64,000 nt of DNA, taken from the NCBI RefSeq assembly GCF_003574315.2, contig NZ_AP025739.1, forward strand, positions 744,001-808,000, written 5' to 3'. Numbering within the stretch: the stretch's first letter is position 1; each line of letters opens with the position of its first letter. Shown in pieces: positions 1 to 8,495 of the stretch. The position numbers were made by a program, and so were the translations under genes. The notes beneath the pieces were generated by a model, which worked only from the letters and a program-made list of their open reading frames with translations, was not told the DNA's origin and searched no databases. Origin of the DNA: Capsulimonas corticalis. Its GTDB lineage: Bacteria; Armatimonadota; Armatimonadia; Armatimonadales; Capsulimonadaceae.

Positions 1-1
1 G

Positions 2-802
2 AAGGTCGTCGCCGGAAATCTCAATGTCCTGTATGGCCGTATCGGGGACACCGCCATTACGCCCGAGGACGACAGCAAGACCGTACGCGTCCTGCACATC
101 TCCGATATCCACAATAACACGGCGGCCATCGACTTCGTGAAGGAGCTGGCGCAGAAGTTCCAGGTGAATTTCGTCGTCGACACCGGCGATCTCAGCGACT
201 ACGGCTCTCCCGTCGAAGCGCCGCTGGCGCGCGAGGTGGGCGCATTGCGCGCGCCGTATCTGTTCGTCGCCGGCAACCACGATTCGCAGACAACCATCGC
301 GGCGGTGCGCGCCAACCCGAACGCGATCATCCTGAACGGGCAGCCGGTGGTCGTCGACGGCCTGACCGTGCTAGGGCTTCCCGATCCAAGCTCGATGCGC
401 CCGGGGATCGGCAGCGTGGACACGCCGCTGGCCGCGCTGCGCGACGCTTCGGGAGCGCTCGCGGGCGATATCGCCCGCATGCCCGCGCCGCCCGATCTCG
501 TCTGCGTCCACAATCCGCTGGAAGAAGCCTCGCTGGAGGGGCGCGTTCCCGTCATCCTCTGCGGCCACCTGCACCGCGCGTACATCAATACAGTCGGAGA
601 GACGGTGATCTGCAACGCCGGCACCACCGGCGGCGCCGGCCTGCGCTATCTCGACCACCGCGAGGGCGTGCCGCTCACGGCCGCGATCCTCACGTTCTCA
701 CGCGCGCCCAAGCCCAGGCTGCTCTGGATCGACCAGGTGGCGCTCGACGGCGCCCTCAGCGAATACTCCATTACCCGGCGCACGTTCGCGGCGGCGAAAT
801 AA
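2..802 (+). CDS. Metallophosphoesterase, 3' part (gene starts before the window)
   Basis: The frame is open from the window edge, so the N-terminus is missing; GTG at 137 is an internal codon, because the first metal-binding motif lies upstream of it. Calcineurin-like phosphoesterase motifs appear in the usual order: SDIHNN (encoded about 95-115), GDLSD, GNHDS and, near the C-terminus, GHLHRAY. These Asp/His/Asn residues bind the two metal ions that hydrolyse phosphomonoesters or phosphodiesters. The region before the first motif (GNLNVLYGRIGD) suggests more N-terminal sequence, possibly a membrane or signal segment outside the window. The substrate cannot be told. The next gene begins after a strong promoter, so this is probably the last gene of its unit. 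Confidence 0.88.
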   Translation, partial: KVVAGNLNVLYGRIGDTAITPEDDSKTVRVLHISDIHNNTAAIDFVKELAQKFQVNFVVDTGDLSDYGSPVEAPLAREVGALRAPYLFVAGNHDSQTTIAAVRANPNAIILNGQPVVVDGLTVLGLPDPSSMRPGIGSVDTPLAALRDASGALAGDIARMPAPPDLVCVHNPLEEASLEGRVPVILCGHLHRAYINTVGETVICNAGTTGGAGLRYLDHREGVPLTAAILTFSRAPKPRLLWIDQVALDGALSEYSITRRTFAAAK

Positions 803-829
803 AACCCGAAATAATTGCCGCCAAACCGC

Positions 830-878
830 TTGACAGGCGCTCAATCGTCTGTTACAATCAGAAAATCAAACCGGTTGG
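830..878 (+). promoter_or_regulatory. Sigma-70 promoter with LacI-type operator for the prepilin-lipoprotein-glycosidase unit
   Basis: TTGACA at 830-835 and TACAAT at 853-858 are separated by 17 bp, close to consensus. Just downstream of the expected start point is CAAACCGGTTGG (867-878), whose AACCGGTT core (869-876) is a perfect palindrome with the central CG typical of LacI-family operators. A LacI-family regulator is encoded 2.7 kb downstream. That it binds here is inference. Confidence 0.75.
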
Positions 879-953
879 ATAATTGCAGGATCTCGGATGC
901 GAGCCAGCCGCCTGGGGCCAAAGCGCCCCGCATTTGTCAAAGGAGTGGTCACC

Positions 954-1775
954 ATGAAGCGTGGATTTACATTGATTGAACTACTAGTTGTCATAGCGAT
1001 CATCGCGATACTTGCCGCAATCCTTTTTCCCGTTTTCGCGCAGGCCCGAGAAAAGGCGCGCCAGATCTCCTGCGCGTCGAATGAAAAGCAATTGGCTCTG
1101 GGCATCCTTCAGTATGTCCAGGACTACGATGAGAATTACCCCTTTGGGAACGAGTCCGGCCACGTCTGGAGCACCACTCCCGCCTGCAAATGGGACCTCA
1201 ACATCGCACCGTATCTCAAGAGCCTCCAGGTCTTCTATTGCCCGGACGATTCGATGACCGGAAACGCCTACCCGGACTGGCAGGGGCTCGGAATGTCGTA
1301 CGGCGTCAATGGGCTGATCACGCCGCACTGGGGCTCGCCGACCACCGTCTCGGTGGCCGGACCGATGGGGTACGCCAATGAGAACTGGGGCGGAAACTCC
1401 CAGACACCGGGTGGGGGCGGTCTCAGCCTCGCCGCCGTCAGCCAGCCGGCGGCCTCCATCCTGCTCGCCGAGCAGTTCAGCGCCGATATCCATAAGGCCA
1501 GTCCGACGGATATCAACGCCACCGGCGCGGGCGATTGGGGCGTCTTCGGAACCGGCACGGACCGCGGCAGCGGGTACGGAAATATCCCGGACGGCGCCGC
1601 TGCGGCGGCGGCCTACCCGAACGGCCCGAACGGGGGCGTCTCCGCCCACCACGCCGGAGATACGCTCACGAACTTTGCCTTCTGCGACGGCCATGTGAAG
1701 GCGATGCGCCCGACGGCCACGAACCCGAACGGCGCCGCTCACCCGGAGCTGAATATGTGGGACGCGACGCGATAA
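954..1775 (+). CDS. DUF1559 prepilin-like protein (H-X9-DG type)
   Basis: A 273-residue pseudopilin-like protein. The N-terminus is [11 protein letters not shown] followed by a hydrophobic helix, the classic type IV/type II prepilin cleavage and methylation site (cut after Gly, mature start at Phe). [14 protein letters not shown] follows, as in Armatimonadota and Planctomycete DUF1559 proteins. The C-terminus has the [15 protein letters not shown] block, an H-X(n)-DG motif. The ATG at 954 is chosen because AAGGAG lies 8 nt upstream and it places the prepilin motif at the N-terminus; an in-frame ATG at 897 would add 19 basic residues without an SD. It heads a unit with a lipoprotein and a glycosidase, so a role in surface display or carbohydrate handling is plausible but unproven. 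Confidence 0.9.
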   Translation: MKRGFTLIELLVVIAIIAILAAILFPVFAQAREKARQISCASNEKQLALGILQYVQDYDENYPFGNESGHVWSTTPACKWDLNIAPYLKSLQVFYCPDDSMTGNAYPDWQGLGMSYGVNGLITPHWGSPTTVSVAGPMGYANENWGGNSQTPGGGGLSLAAVSQPAASILLAEQFSADIHKASPTDINATGAGDWGVFGTGTDRGSGYGNIPDGAAAAAAYPNGPNGGVSAHHAGDTLTNFAFCDGHVKAMRPTATNPNGAAHPELNMWDATR

Positions 1776-1795
1776 CCGCCTCGCGATCCCTTCAT

Positions 1796-1820
1796 GGCTC
1801 CGGCGAAATCCGCCGGAGCC
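1796..1820 (+). terminator. 10-bp perfect hairpin between prepilin and lipoprotein genes
   Basis: GGCTCCGGCG (1796-1805) pairs perfectly with CGCCGGAGCC (1811-1820) across a 5-nt loop. There is no U-tract after it and the next start codon is only 15 nt away. It is therefore more likely an RNA-stability or partial-termination hairpin that sets expression ratios than a full terminator. Confidence 0.5.
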
Positions 1821-1835
1821 GCAGCGAGGTTTCCA

Positions 1836-2051
1836 ATGACACACACGAAGAAAACCGCCTGGGCCATCCGCCTCGCCTTGCTCGCCGCGCTCGCCGCGTC
1901 GGGATGTTCGCATTCGCAGAACCCGGGAGGCAAGATCTCCAGCGAGCAGATCCAGGCGATGTCCGGCCGCCCGCCCACGGCCGATGAGCTGAGGCGTTCG
2001 CAGGAATCCGAAGCCAGAGCCGTCATCCCTCCCACGGGGACCGGCAAATGA
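1836..2051 (+). CDS. Small predicted lipoprotein
   Basis: A 71-residue protein with a short basic start (MTHTKKTAW), a hydrophobic stretch and a lipobox-like AASGC, so Cys at about residue 28 should be lipidated after signal peptidase II cleavage. The mature part is short, polar and without a recognised domain. The ATG at 1836 is preferred over an in-frame ATG at 1794, which lies beside the hairpin and would bury the signal sequence; a weak GAGG lies upstream. Its stop overlaps the next start (ATGA at 2048-2051), so it is translationally coupled to the glycosidase. No function is recognised. Confidence 0.7.
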   Translation: MTHTKKTAWAIRLALLAALAASGCSHSQNPGGKISSEQIQAMSGRPPTADELRRSQESEARAVIPPTGTGK

Positions 2052-3490
2052 GCGTTTTGTCGCCAGAAATTGTCCATCGACCGGCTGGGAGCCAGGCCGC
2101 GCCGCTGTCCATCGCGATCGACTGCGCGGCGAACGCGGGTCCGGTGAACCCGTTCGTCTGGGGCGTCGGCGCGCCGGATAAGTATCATTGGTGGCCCGAG
2201 AACAAACAACTGATCGCGCGCATCCGGCAGGCGAAGATCAAACTGGTGCGGGTCAACCCCATCCAGTTGATGCTCTCCACGGGACGCGATCCCTACCCCG
2301 CCCCCGGCGATTGGGTTCTCGGCGACATGGACCGCGCGCTGAAGACGATCTTCGACGCCGGCGCGCAGCCGCTGTTCGTGGTCGCGGGGCTCCCGAAGGG
2401 CGTGGCGCGCGGCGCCGACGCCGCCGGATATCTGGACCGCGTCGATTGGAACGAGTATGGGCGCTTCCTGCGGGGCGTCGTTGAGCGATACAATGTCCGG
2501 CATGTGCTGGGAGTGGGCCGCACCGTCAAATACTGGGAGATGTGGAATGAACCGTCGATCGAAGGCGACGGCAAATTCGCCACGATGGAATCGTACGGCG
2601 AGTTCGTCAAAACGGTCGGCGGCGCCATGAAATCGGCGGATCCCGCCATTTCCCTGGTCGGGCCAGCCGCGCCGTGGTCCGATCTCAGCCCCAGCGGATG
2701 GACGGCGTACGCGGCCAAAAACCTTGCGGATCAGCTCGACATTCTTAGCTGGCACGACTACGGCCCCGGCCCGGGCCACTCCGACGGCGACGTGCTGGAT
2801 TGGCCGAAGCCGCACTACGAAGACAACGTCAACACGGTGCGCTCCGGAGCAGGGCAAGCATTCGTCGGACCCGACGGGAAGCGCTACGGCGCGGCGATCA
2901 CCGAATACAACATCAGCTGGCAGGACGGCGGCGAAGGCTACAACCGAACCTACCATTCTCATCTCAATACGGTCTATGTCGCCAGCGCGATCGCGCACGC
3001 GATGCGCGCCAGGGCGGCGATGTTTTGCGTGTACAACCTGGCGGAGACGGGCAAGAACCATCTGGGCATGCTTGCCAATACCGATTATGCGCCGTATGAG
3101 CCCTTCCATGTCGTCGAGCTGCTTGGCCGCCACTTCGGCGACGAAATGCTGCCGTCGTCGAGCGGCGATCCCAGGATCGACTGCGCCGTGTCCCAGGAAA
3201 GGTCGAGCGGCCGGATCTTCGCGTTTCTTGTCAATCGCGATCCCGGCGCGGCGCGCGACCTCGCGCTGCGGCTCGACCATTCGCGCCTGCGCCATCCGGC
3301 CGCGCGGGCATGGTCCATCGCGCCGGAAGGCGTCCGATCGCAGCCATGCGCGCCCATTTCGGGCGCGGCGGTCCGATACCGTCTCCCACCCTACGGTATC
3401 GTGTGCATCGAGGTTTCGGGTAACCTCACCCCTGAGCCCTTCAAACGACAAACGGCGAAGGGTGCGACGAGGACGGCAAGGAGCCGCTAG
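2048..3490 (+). CDS. GH39-like glycoside hydrolase (no signal peptide seen)
   Basis: 480 residues. It reads as a clan-A TIM-barrel glycosidase resembling GH39 (beta-xylosidase/iduronidase type). KYWEMWNEP places the acid/base Glu at residue 168, and AITEYNISW places the nucleophile Glu at 286. The N-terminal segment (AGPVNPFVWGVGAPDKYHWW) closely matches the paralogue at 4684-6693. There is no clear signal peptide, so it may act in the cytoplasm, or the true start may differ. The ATG overlaps the lipoprotein stop by 4 bp. A LacI regulator follows, which fits sugar-inducible expression. Family assignment is by motif; GH5-like or other clan-A families remain possible, and the substrate is unknown. 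Confidence 0.8.
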   Translation: MSVLSPEIVHRPAGSQAAPLSIAIDCAANAGPVNPFVWGVGAPDKYHWWPENKQLIARIRQAKIKLVRVNPIQLMLSTGRDPYPAPGDWVLGDMDRALKTIFDAGAQPLFVVAGLPKGVARGADAAGYLDRVDWNEYGRFLRGVVERYNVRHVLGVGRTVKYWEMWNEPSIEGDGKFATMESYGEFVKTVGGAMKSADPAISLVGPAAPWSDLSPSGWTAYAAKNLADQLDILSWHDYGPGPGHSDGDVLDWPKPHYEDNVNTVRSGAGQAFVGPDGKRYGAAITEYNISWQDGGEGYNRTYHSHLNTVYVASAIAHAMRARAAMFCVYNLAETGKNHLGMLANTDYAPYEPFHVVELLGRHFGDEMLPSSSGDPRIDCAVSQERSSGRIFAFLVNRDPGAARDLALRLDHSRLRHPAARAWSIAPEGVRSQPCAPISGAAVRYRLPPYGIVCIEVSGNLTPEPFKRQTAKGATRTARSR

Positions 3491-3514
3491 CAACGCGGCG
3501 GCCATGTTTTTTTT
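3483..3514 (+). terminator. Weak hairpin plus T-run between glycosidase and lacI-like gene
   Basis: GCCGC (3483-3487) can pair with GCGGC (3495-3499), with the glycosidase stop codon in the loop. A run of eight T follows after 7 nt (3507-3514). The stem is short and not adjacent to the T-run, so at best this is a leaky terminator that lets some transcript reach the regulator gene. Confidence 0.3.
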
Positions 3515-3538
3515 TCAGATCGGAACAGGAACGTATCC

Positions 3539-4567
3539 ATGGCGACAATTCGCGACGTCGCCACCGCCTGTGGGGTCAGCCCGAGCGTAGTCTCGTACGT
3601 GATCAACAACAACCGGCCGGTGGCGCCCAAAACGAGAAAAAAGATCCTGCTGGCGATGGAGGAGATGGACTACTTTCCGAGCGCCATCGCCCGAGGGCTC
3701 TCGCGCAAGCGGATGAACCTGATCGGCGTGATCTTCTCGCGCATCTACTCGACGCCGCTGACGAATCCGTTCTTCGGGCCTATCCTGGACACGATCGTCG
3801 CCACCGCGATGGACCGCGAGCAGTGCACCGCGTTCCTGACGTGGCCGACCTGGGAAGAGATCGCCGCCAATCACGCCGTTTTCTGCGATGGACGCTTCGA
3901 CGGGCTGATCCTGCTGGCGCCCGATCTGAACAGCCAAATCGTTCCGATCCTTCAGCGGCGCCGCATGCGTTTTGTGGTGGCGGCGCAAACAGTCCCGGAG
4001 GAGGGCGTCGCCAGCATCGATATCGACAACACGGCCGCCGCCCATTCCGTCGTGCGGCATCTGCTTTCCCTGGGACATCGGCGAATCGCGATGCTCTCGG
4101 GCGACCTCTTCTCGGCCGGCATGGACGCCCGGGTGCGCGGCTATCGGGACGCCCTCCAAAACGCGGGAGTCGCGGCCAATGAAAACCTCATCGTCGCCGT
4201 CTCCTACCAGATGCAAAGCCTTCCCCAGGACGTATCGCGGATTCTGGCTTTGCCGGCGGCGGAGCGCCCTACCGCGATCTTCTTCGGCAACGATGAACTC
4301 GCTCTGGCCGGGATCGAGCAGATCAGAAGTTTGGGCCTGAGCGTCCCGGACGACATTTCCGTCGTCGGCTTCGACGACATCACCGCGGCGGCCACGGCCA
4401 ACCCGCCGCTCACCACGGTCCGCCAGCCGCTCGGCGCATTCGGAACCGCATCGATCGGAACCCTGCTTGACCATCTTGATTGCGCGGAGCGAGCGCCCGC
4501 GAATCTCGACATTTTGCCGGCCGAACTCATCGTCCGCCAATCGACGGGACCCTGCCGCTCCCGCTGA
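3539..4567 (+). CDS. LacI-family transcriptional regulator
   Basis: 342 residues with the standard LacI/GalR layout. An N-terminal helix-turn-helix (ATIRDVATACGVSPSVVSYV, residues 2-21) is followed by the hinge helix region (SAIARGLSRKRM) and a periplasmic-binding-protein-like effector domain beginning LIGVIF. FFGNDELALAGIEQIRSLG and DDISVVGFDDI are typical of the second subdomain. It lies directly after a prepilin-lipoprotein-glycosidase unit whose promoter carries a CG-centred palindrome, so autoregulated, sugar-responsive repression of that unit, and perhaps of the secreted glycosidase downstream, is likely. The effector is unknown. The start ATG has AGGAAC upstream. Confidence 0.92.
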   Translation: MATIRDVATACGVSPSVVSYVINNNRPVAPKTRKKILLAMEEMDYFPSAIARGLSRKRMNLIGVIFSRIYSTPLTNPFFGPILDTIVATAMDREQCTAFLTWPTWEEIAANHAVFCDGRFDGLILLAPDLNSQIVPILQRRRMRFVVAAQTVPEEGVASIDIDNTAAAHSVVRHLLSLGHRRIAMLSGDLFSAGMDARVRGYRDALQNAGVAANENLIVAVSYQMQSLPQDVSRILALPAAERPTAIFFGNDELALAGIEQIRSLGLSVPDDISVVGFDDITAAATANPPLTTVRQPLGAFGTASIGTLLDHLDCAERAPANLDILPAELIVRQSTGPCRSR

Positions 4568-4587
4568 TAACGCAATCGTCACGCAAG

Positions 4588-4621
4588 GAGTCCGGCGGGG
4601 AAAACCGCCGGACTCATTTTA
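4588..4621 (+). terminator. Rho-independent terminator after the LacI regulator
   Basis: GAGTCCGGCGG (4588-4598) and CCGCCGGACTC (4605-4615) form a perfect 11-bp stem with a 6-nt loop, followed by ATTTTA. It separates the regulator from the secreted glycosidase gene. Confidence 0.75.
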
Positions 4622-4683
4622 AAGTTTAATCACAACCATCGCAATACAAGACAACAATCGCGAGCAATTCCCGAGGAGCATCC

Positions 4684-6693
4684 ATGATGAGAAGACACAA
4701 ACTCAGCTTCGGCTGTCTGGCGGCGGTTTGCGCGGCGATCGGTGTGCTTGCGCCGGCCGCGCATGCGTTGACGGCCAGCATCACGGTCAATACGACCGAC
4801 GCCGGCGCGGTGAACCCTTATACCTGGGGGATCAACGCGCCCGACCAGTGGACCAATTACGCCGGCAGCGCGAGCTTCCAGAACGCAATTTCGGCGGCCG
4901 GCGTCAAGATCGTACGCATCAATCCGATCCCCAAGTGCAAGCAGGACGGGAACGATCCCTATCCGAGCGCCGGGACGTACAACTGGACCGAGCTCGACTC
5001 GCTCCTGAACACCGTCTTCAACGCCGGCGCCATACCGATTTTCCAGGTGGTGGGTTTTCCGGCCGGCGTCTCGCACACGCTCGACGCAAGCAGCCATATC
5101 ACGGCGGCCGACTGGAACGGCTACGCCACGTTTATGCAGAGCGTCGTGCAGCGATACAATGTCAGCAAACAGCTGGGCGCCACACGGACAATCAAATACT
5201 GGGAGATGTGGAACGAGCCCACGAACGAAGGCAACGGGGTGTTCACCAGCCAGTCGCAGTACGGAAGCTTCGTTCAAACAGTTGGCGCGGCCATGAAGAG
5301 CATCGATCCGACGATCAAGCTGCTGGGGCCGGCGGACGCCTGGGGGGACAATGCCGATGGCTCCCCCGGCAACTTCGGCTCCGGGAGCTGGCTGAACTAT
5401 ACGGCTAAGAACCTGTACGGCCAGATCGACATGCTCACCTGGCACAACTACGGGGCCGGAACGGGCAGCACGGATCAGTTCCGGCTGAACTGGACGCGCC
5501 AGGCGTACGATCTGGACCCGCTGACGATCGTGGAGGCCGGCAACGGCGGCCTTCTCACCTCGCCGAGCGGCGCAACGTTTCCCGCCGGCGTCACCGAATA
5601 CAACCTGTCCAGCAGCAGCTTTGGGACGGACGCCGAGTTCAGCAACGAATACGGCTCCACCTTCACCGGAAGCGCGATCATCAATGCGATGCTCGGCAAT
5701 GTCGGCGTCTTCACATACTTCTGCGCCGCGCAGGCGGGGACGAACCTCCTCGGCCTGCTCAATGACACCACATTCGCCGTGCAGGCCAAGTCCTACTACG
5801 CGATCCAGCTGTTCGGCGCTCAGTTCAGCAAGGCAGACCGCAAGCTGACGACGACCAGTCCGACGGAGCCTTTGGAGATCACCGCCGCATACTCCTCCGC
5901 AACCGCAAAGCGTTATATCGCGATCGCCAACAAGGATATCAGCAGCAGTGACGTCATTACCTTCACGGTCAACGGGATCGGGGCGAGCGGCGCGGTGACC
6001 GCATGGCTTGTCGACAGCACGCACAACGGCTCCAGCTCCTCGTCCACCTACACGGGCAACCAGTTCACCTACACGATCGGACCGCGCTCCGTCGCCGTGC
6101 TTGAGGTGGCGCAGTCCGGAACACTGTTTACGAGCGGAGTTGAAACCGGAGACACACAGCCGACCTGGCTGAACACCATCGACCACTCCAGCAACGTCGC
6201 CGGATACACGGTGGGCGTGAACCCGGAGTGCTCGCCGCGCGACGTCGCCGGCGACGGCTTTGGCCTGACCGCGCACACGGGGAGCAAAGCGGAGATGTAT
6301 TCCGGAACGGATAACAGCGCGTCGACCTCCTACTGCTACTACAAGGTGTTTTCGGTCAGTATCCCGATCACATCGGGCACGAAGATGAGCTACTGGATCC
6401 TGCCGCAGCAGGACAACGGCCGCTATGTCGGCGTCGACTATCACTGCACGGACGGATCGACTCTCCGCGATAGCGGCGCGGTCGATCAGAACGGTTACGC
6501 CATGCACCCCAACGCCGGCCATGGCGGCGCGATCCCGCTGGGCGCCTGGTCGCAGATCAAGTGCAATGTCGGCCAATGGCTCAGCGGCAAGACGATCGAC
6601 ACGATCTACATGGCCTACGACCGTCCCGCCGCCACCGGCCAGTATCGCGGTTATCTCGACGATCTCCTGATCACCAACGGAAGCCTGCCGTAG
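4684..6693 (+). CDS. Secreted GH39-like glycoside hydrolase with C-terminal beta-rich domain
   Basis: 669 residues. The basic start MMRRHK, a hydrophobic core and AHA make a Sec signal peptide ending near residue 28. The catalytic TIM barrel is paralogous to the protein at 2048-3490, with KYWEMWNEP (acid/base Glu) and GVTEYNLSS (nucleophile Glu). A beta-sandwich-like linker follows. The last ~180 residues (from GVETGDTQPTWLNT) resemble the accessory jelly-roll regions of secreted glycosidases and end in YLDDLLITNG, typical of carbohydrate-binding jelly rolls. GAGGAG lies 5 nt before the ATG. It probably attacks an extracellular plant or microbial polysaccharide; the exact specificity is not readable. 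Confidence 0.82.
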   Translation: MMRRHKLSFGCLAAVCAAIGVLAPAAHALTASITVNTTDAGAVNPYTWGINAPDQWTNYAGSASFQNAISAAGVKIVRINPIPKCKQDGNDPYPSAGTYNWTELDSLLNTVFNAGAIPIFQVVGFPAGVSHTLDASSHITAADWNGYATFMQSVVQRYNVSKQLGATRTIKYWEMWNEPTNEGNGVFTSQSQYGSFVQTVGAAMKSIDPTIKLLGPADAWGDNADGSPGNFGSGSWLNYTAKNLYGQIDMLTWHNYGAGTGSTDQFRLNWTRQAYDLDPLTIVEAGNGGLLTSPSGATFPAGVTEYNLSSSSFGTDAEFSNEYGSTFTGSAIINAMLGNVGVFTYFCAAQAGTNLLGLLNDTTFAVQAKSYYAIQLFGAQFSKADRKLTTTSPTEPLEITAAYSSATAKRYIAIANKDISSSDVITFTVNGIGASGAVTAWLVDSTHNGSSSSSTYTGNQFTYTIGPRSVAVLEVAQSGTLFTSGVETGDTQPTWLNTIDHSSNVAGYTVGVNPECSPRDVAGDGFGLTAHTGSKAEMYSGTDNSASTSYCYYKVFSVSIPITSGTKMSYWILPQQDNGRYVGVDYHCTDGSTLRDSGAVDQNGYAMHPNAGHGGAIPLGAWSQIKCNVGQWLSGKTIDTIYMAYDRPAATGQYRGYLDDLLITNGSLP

Positions 6694-6706
6694 GATCCGA
6701 TGGCCG

Positions 6707-6737
6707 CTCTCCTTCCATTCGGCGAATGGAAGGAGAG
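6707..6737 (+). terminator. 14-bp perfect hairpin after the secreted glycosidase
   Basis: CTCTCCTTCCATTC (6707-6720) pairs perfectly with GAATGGAAGGAGAG (6724-6737) around a GGC loop. The U-tract is poor (ACCTCATT). It lies 13 bp after the stop codon and is the likely transcript end. Confidence 0.6.
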
Positions 6738-6884
6738 ACCTCATTCGCCTGCCCGCCGATCATCGTCGATTCCCAGCCGCCAGGAGGGAACCATAACCCC
6801 ATGAAGCTGCGTACTCTTCATGAGCATTGACGATAAGTCACCAGCGTTGTGTGAACGCGAGGCGTCCCCGAAAGAGGCATCGAT

Positions 6885-8102
6885 ATGGCCATTACCGCAT
6901 CCCGTGAATTTCAGACCATCGGCGTGTTGACGACCCTTTGCGCCGCGCTCGCCGCGCCGCATGCGTCCGCCGCCGTCCCGGCGTCGGCCCTGGAGAGCGC
7001 CAAGACCATTCAGGTCCAGGAAACCCTGCTGATTCCCAATCAAGCGCAGAAACTGGTTCCCCTTTATCAGATTTCGGTACGCATCGCCAAGCCCGGCAAG
7101 ATCCGGATCGACCTGGCGCACGTGACCGCCGGCGCCGGCGCGCCCAAGCATTCGTCCTACTTCGTCACCGACGGCAAGACAGCGCACGAGTACAACGGTC
7201 CCTCCAACCAATTCGTCACCAGCGACGCGCCCGCGCCGGGAACGCCGGTCCAGTCCCAGGCGTACAACATCGCCGCTGTCGACAGCATCCTGAACCCGAA
7301 CGACAAGCCGGACGCGCGCGCCGGCGTCAAGCGCACGTCCACCCCGGACACGCTCGATGGGCATAAATTGACCTTGATCACCGACGCCTATCCTCCGCGC
7401 CCGGGACGCGGCGGCGCGCCCGTCACCTTCATCGAAAAGAAGTGGACCGACGCCAAAACGGGCCTGCCGTATCGGCTGGCCGCATACGCGAAACAGGGCG
7501 CCAAGCTGACTGTGATGCAGCAGCTCAATTTCACGAGCTGGACGCTGAACAAAGCGATCCCCGCCGCGCAGTTCGCCTGGGCTCCGCCCGCCGGCGCCAA
7601 GGAATACAGCGAGCCGAAGCTCCTGACCGCTGGCGCGGTCGCCCCCGACTTCACCGCGACCGCCCCCGACGGAACTCCCGTCAAGCTCTCGGATTACAAG
7701 GGCAAGATCGTCGTTTTAGACTTCTGGGCGACCTGGTGCGGTCCCTGCCAGGCGAGCATGCCGCACTTGCAGCATGTTTACGATCAGGTCAAGGATAAAA
7801 ACGTCGCCGTGCTGGGCGTCTGCGTCTGGGACGATAAAGACGCTTACACCAAGTGGCTGGCCGACAAAAAAGGCGTCTACTCCTTCCCCACCGCCTTCGA
7901 CCCGGCCGCCAAGGGACCGCAGAGCATCGCCGGCGCGCTCTATCATGTGAGCGGCATCCCGACCCAGTACATCATCGACAAGGACGGAAAAGTCTCCGCC
8001 ACGACGGTCGGCTACGACGACGGCGATCACCAGCTCGAAGACGCCCTCGGCAAACTCGGCGTGACCGTCCCCATCGCGCCGAAGACAGCGGACGCGAAGT
8101 AG
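6885..8102 (+). CDS. Exported TlpA-like thioredoxin with N-terminal LolA/DUF2092-like domain (paralogue 1)
   Basis: 405 residues: signal peptide (cut near SAA, about residue 30), a beta-rich domain of ~210 residues, then a TlpA/ResA-type thioredoxin domain. The middle domain has FVTDGKTAHEYNG and EKKWTDAKTGLPYRL, similar to LolA-fold/DUF2092 proteins. The thioredoxin domain starts at APDFTATAPDGTPVKLSDYKG and has the active site WATWCGPCQASMPHL, with both catalytic Cys present. ASGIPTQY-like chemistry (SGIPTQYIIDKDGK) gives the cis-Pro. It is one of three similar genes in 10 kb. The likely role is an envelope thiol-disulfide reductase whose N-domain may bind a lipid or a partner protein; that part is inference. 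Confidence 0.82.
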   Translation: MAITASREFQTIGVLTTLCAALAAPHASAAVPASALESAKTIQVQETLLIPNQAQKLVPLYQISVRIAKPGKIRIDLAHVTAGAGAPKHSSYFVTDGKTAHEYNGPSNQFVTSDAPAPGTPVQSQAYNIAAVDSILNPNDKPDARAGVKRTSTPDTLDGHKLTLITDAYPPRPGRGGAPVTFIEKKWTDAKTGLPYRLAAYAKQGAKLTVMQQLNFTSWTLNKAIPAAQFAWAPPAGAKEYSEPKLLTAGAVAPDFTATAPDGTPVKLSDYKGKIVVLDFWATWCGPCQASMPHLQHVYDQVKDKNVAVLGVCVWDDKDAYTKWLADKKGVYSFPTAFDPAAKGPQSIAGALYHVSGIPTQYIIDKDGKVSATTVGYDDGDHQLEDALGKLGVTVPIAPKTADAK

Positions 8103-8141
8103 AGGGGATTGGGCGCGCCCGAGTGACCTCCCGGCCTTCGG

Positions 8142-8319
8142 GCGTCCTCTCCGTGGCAAACCCACCCCGGCGCTTCGCGCCACCCCTCCCGCCGACGGGA
8201 AGGGTTTGTAGGATTGCCTCTTACGAGAGTCGTCTACGATAACACACTCTGAATAACCCTTCCCGTCGGCGGGAGGGGTGGCGCGAAGCGCCGGGGTGGG
8301 TTTGCCACGGAGAGGACGC
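8142..8319. repeat. Long hairpin repeat, family A, copy 1
   Basis: Perfect 65-bp inverted repeat: left arm 8142-8206, right arm 8255-8319, 48-nt loop. The same arm core and loop occur at 21510-21660 and 41427-41581. The loop keeps GATTGCCTCT and CGATAACAC in all three copies. The arms contain GGCGCTTCGCGCC. No transposase is linked; it resembles a REP/MITE-type element that folds into one very stable hairpin, and could also stop transcripts from both sides. Confidence 0.9.
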
Positions 8320-8430
8320 GCGAAGCGCCGGGGTGGGTTTGCCACGGAGAGGACGCGCGAAGCGCCGGGGTGGGTTTGCCACGGAGAGGGAGCCCGAAGC
8401 GCGGGGGTGGGTTTGCCCGGAGCGTTTGCC
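8283..8430. repeat. Four tandem 37-bp units derived from the family A right arm
   Basis: Units start at 8283, 8320, 8357 and 8394, exactly 37 bp apart. Each begins with GCGAAGCGCCGGGGTGGG (the fourth is degenerate) and continues with TTTGCCACGGAGAG. The first unit is the outer part of the hairpin's right arm, so the array looks like slippage or serial duplication at the element's edge. There are no spacers, so it is not a CRISPR. Together with copy 1 it fills the 393-bp gap between genes. Confidence 0.88.
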
Positions 8431-8495
8431 ACGGGTGAAAGCCGTCTTTCCCTGGCCCCGAAGCATCCATTCCGCGTCTATGGTAAAATAACCCC

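Noticed and set aside
1739-3505. 588-codon minus-strand frame opposite the glycosidase
   Set aside because: Shadow frame, Arg-rich, no motif; the + strand holds an intact GH39-like enzyme.
8283-8430. Possible CRISPR array (regular 37-bp repeats)
   Set aside because: Units are directly adjacent with no spacers and derive from the hairpin arm; no cas genes are in the window.
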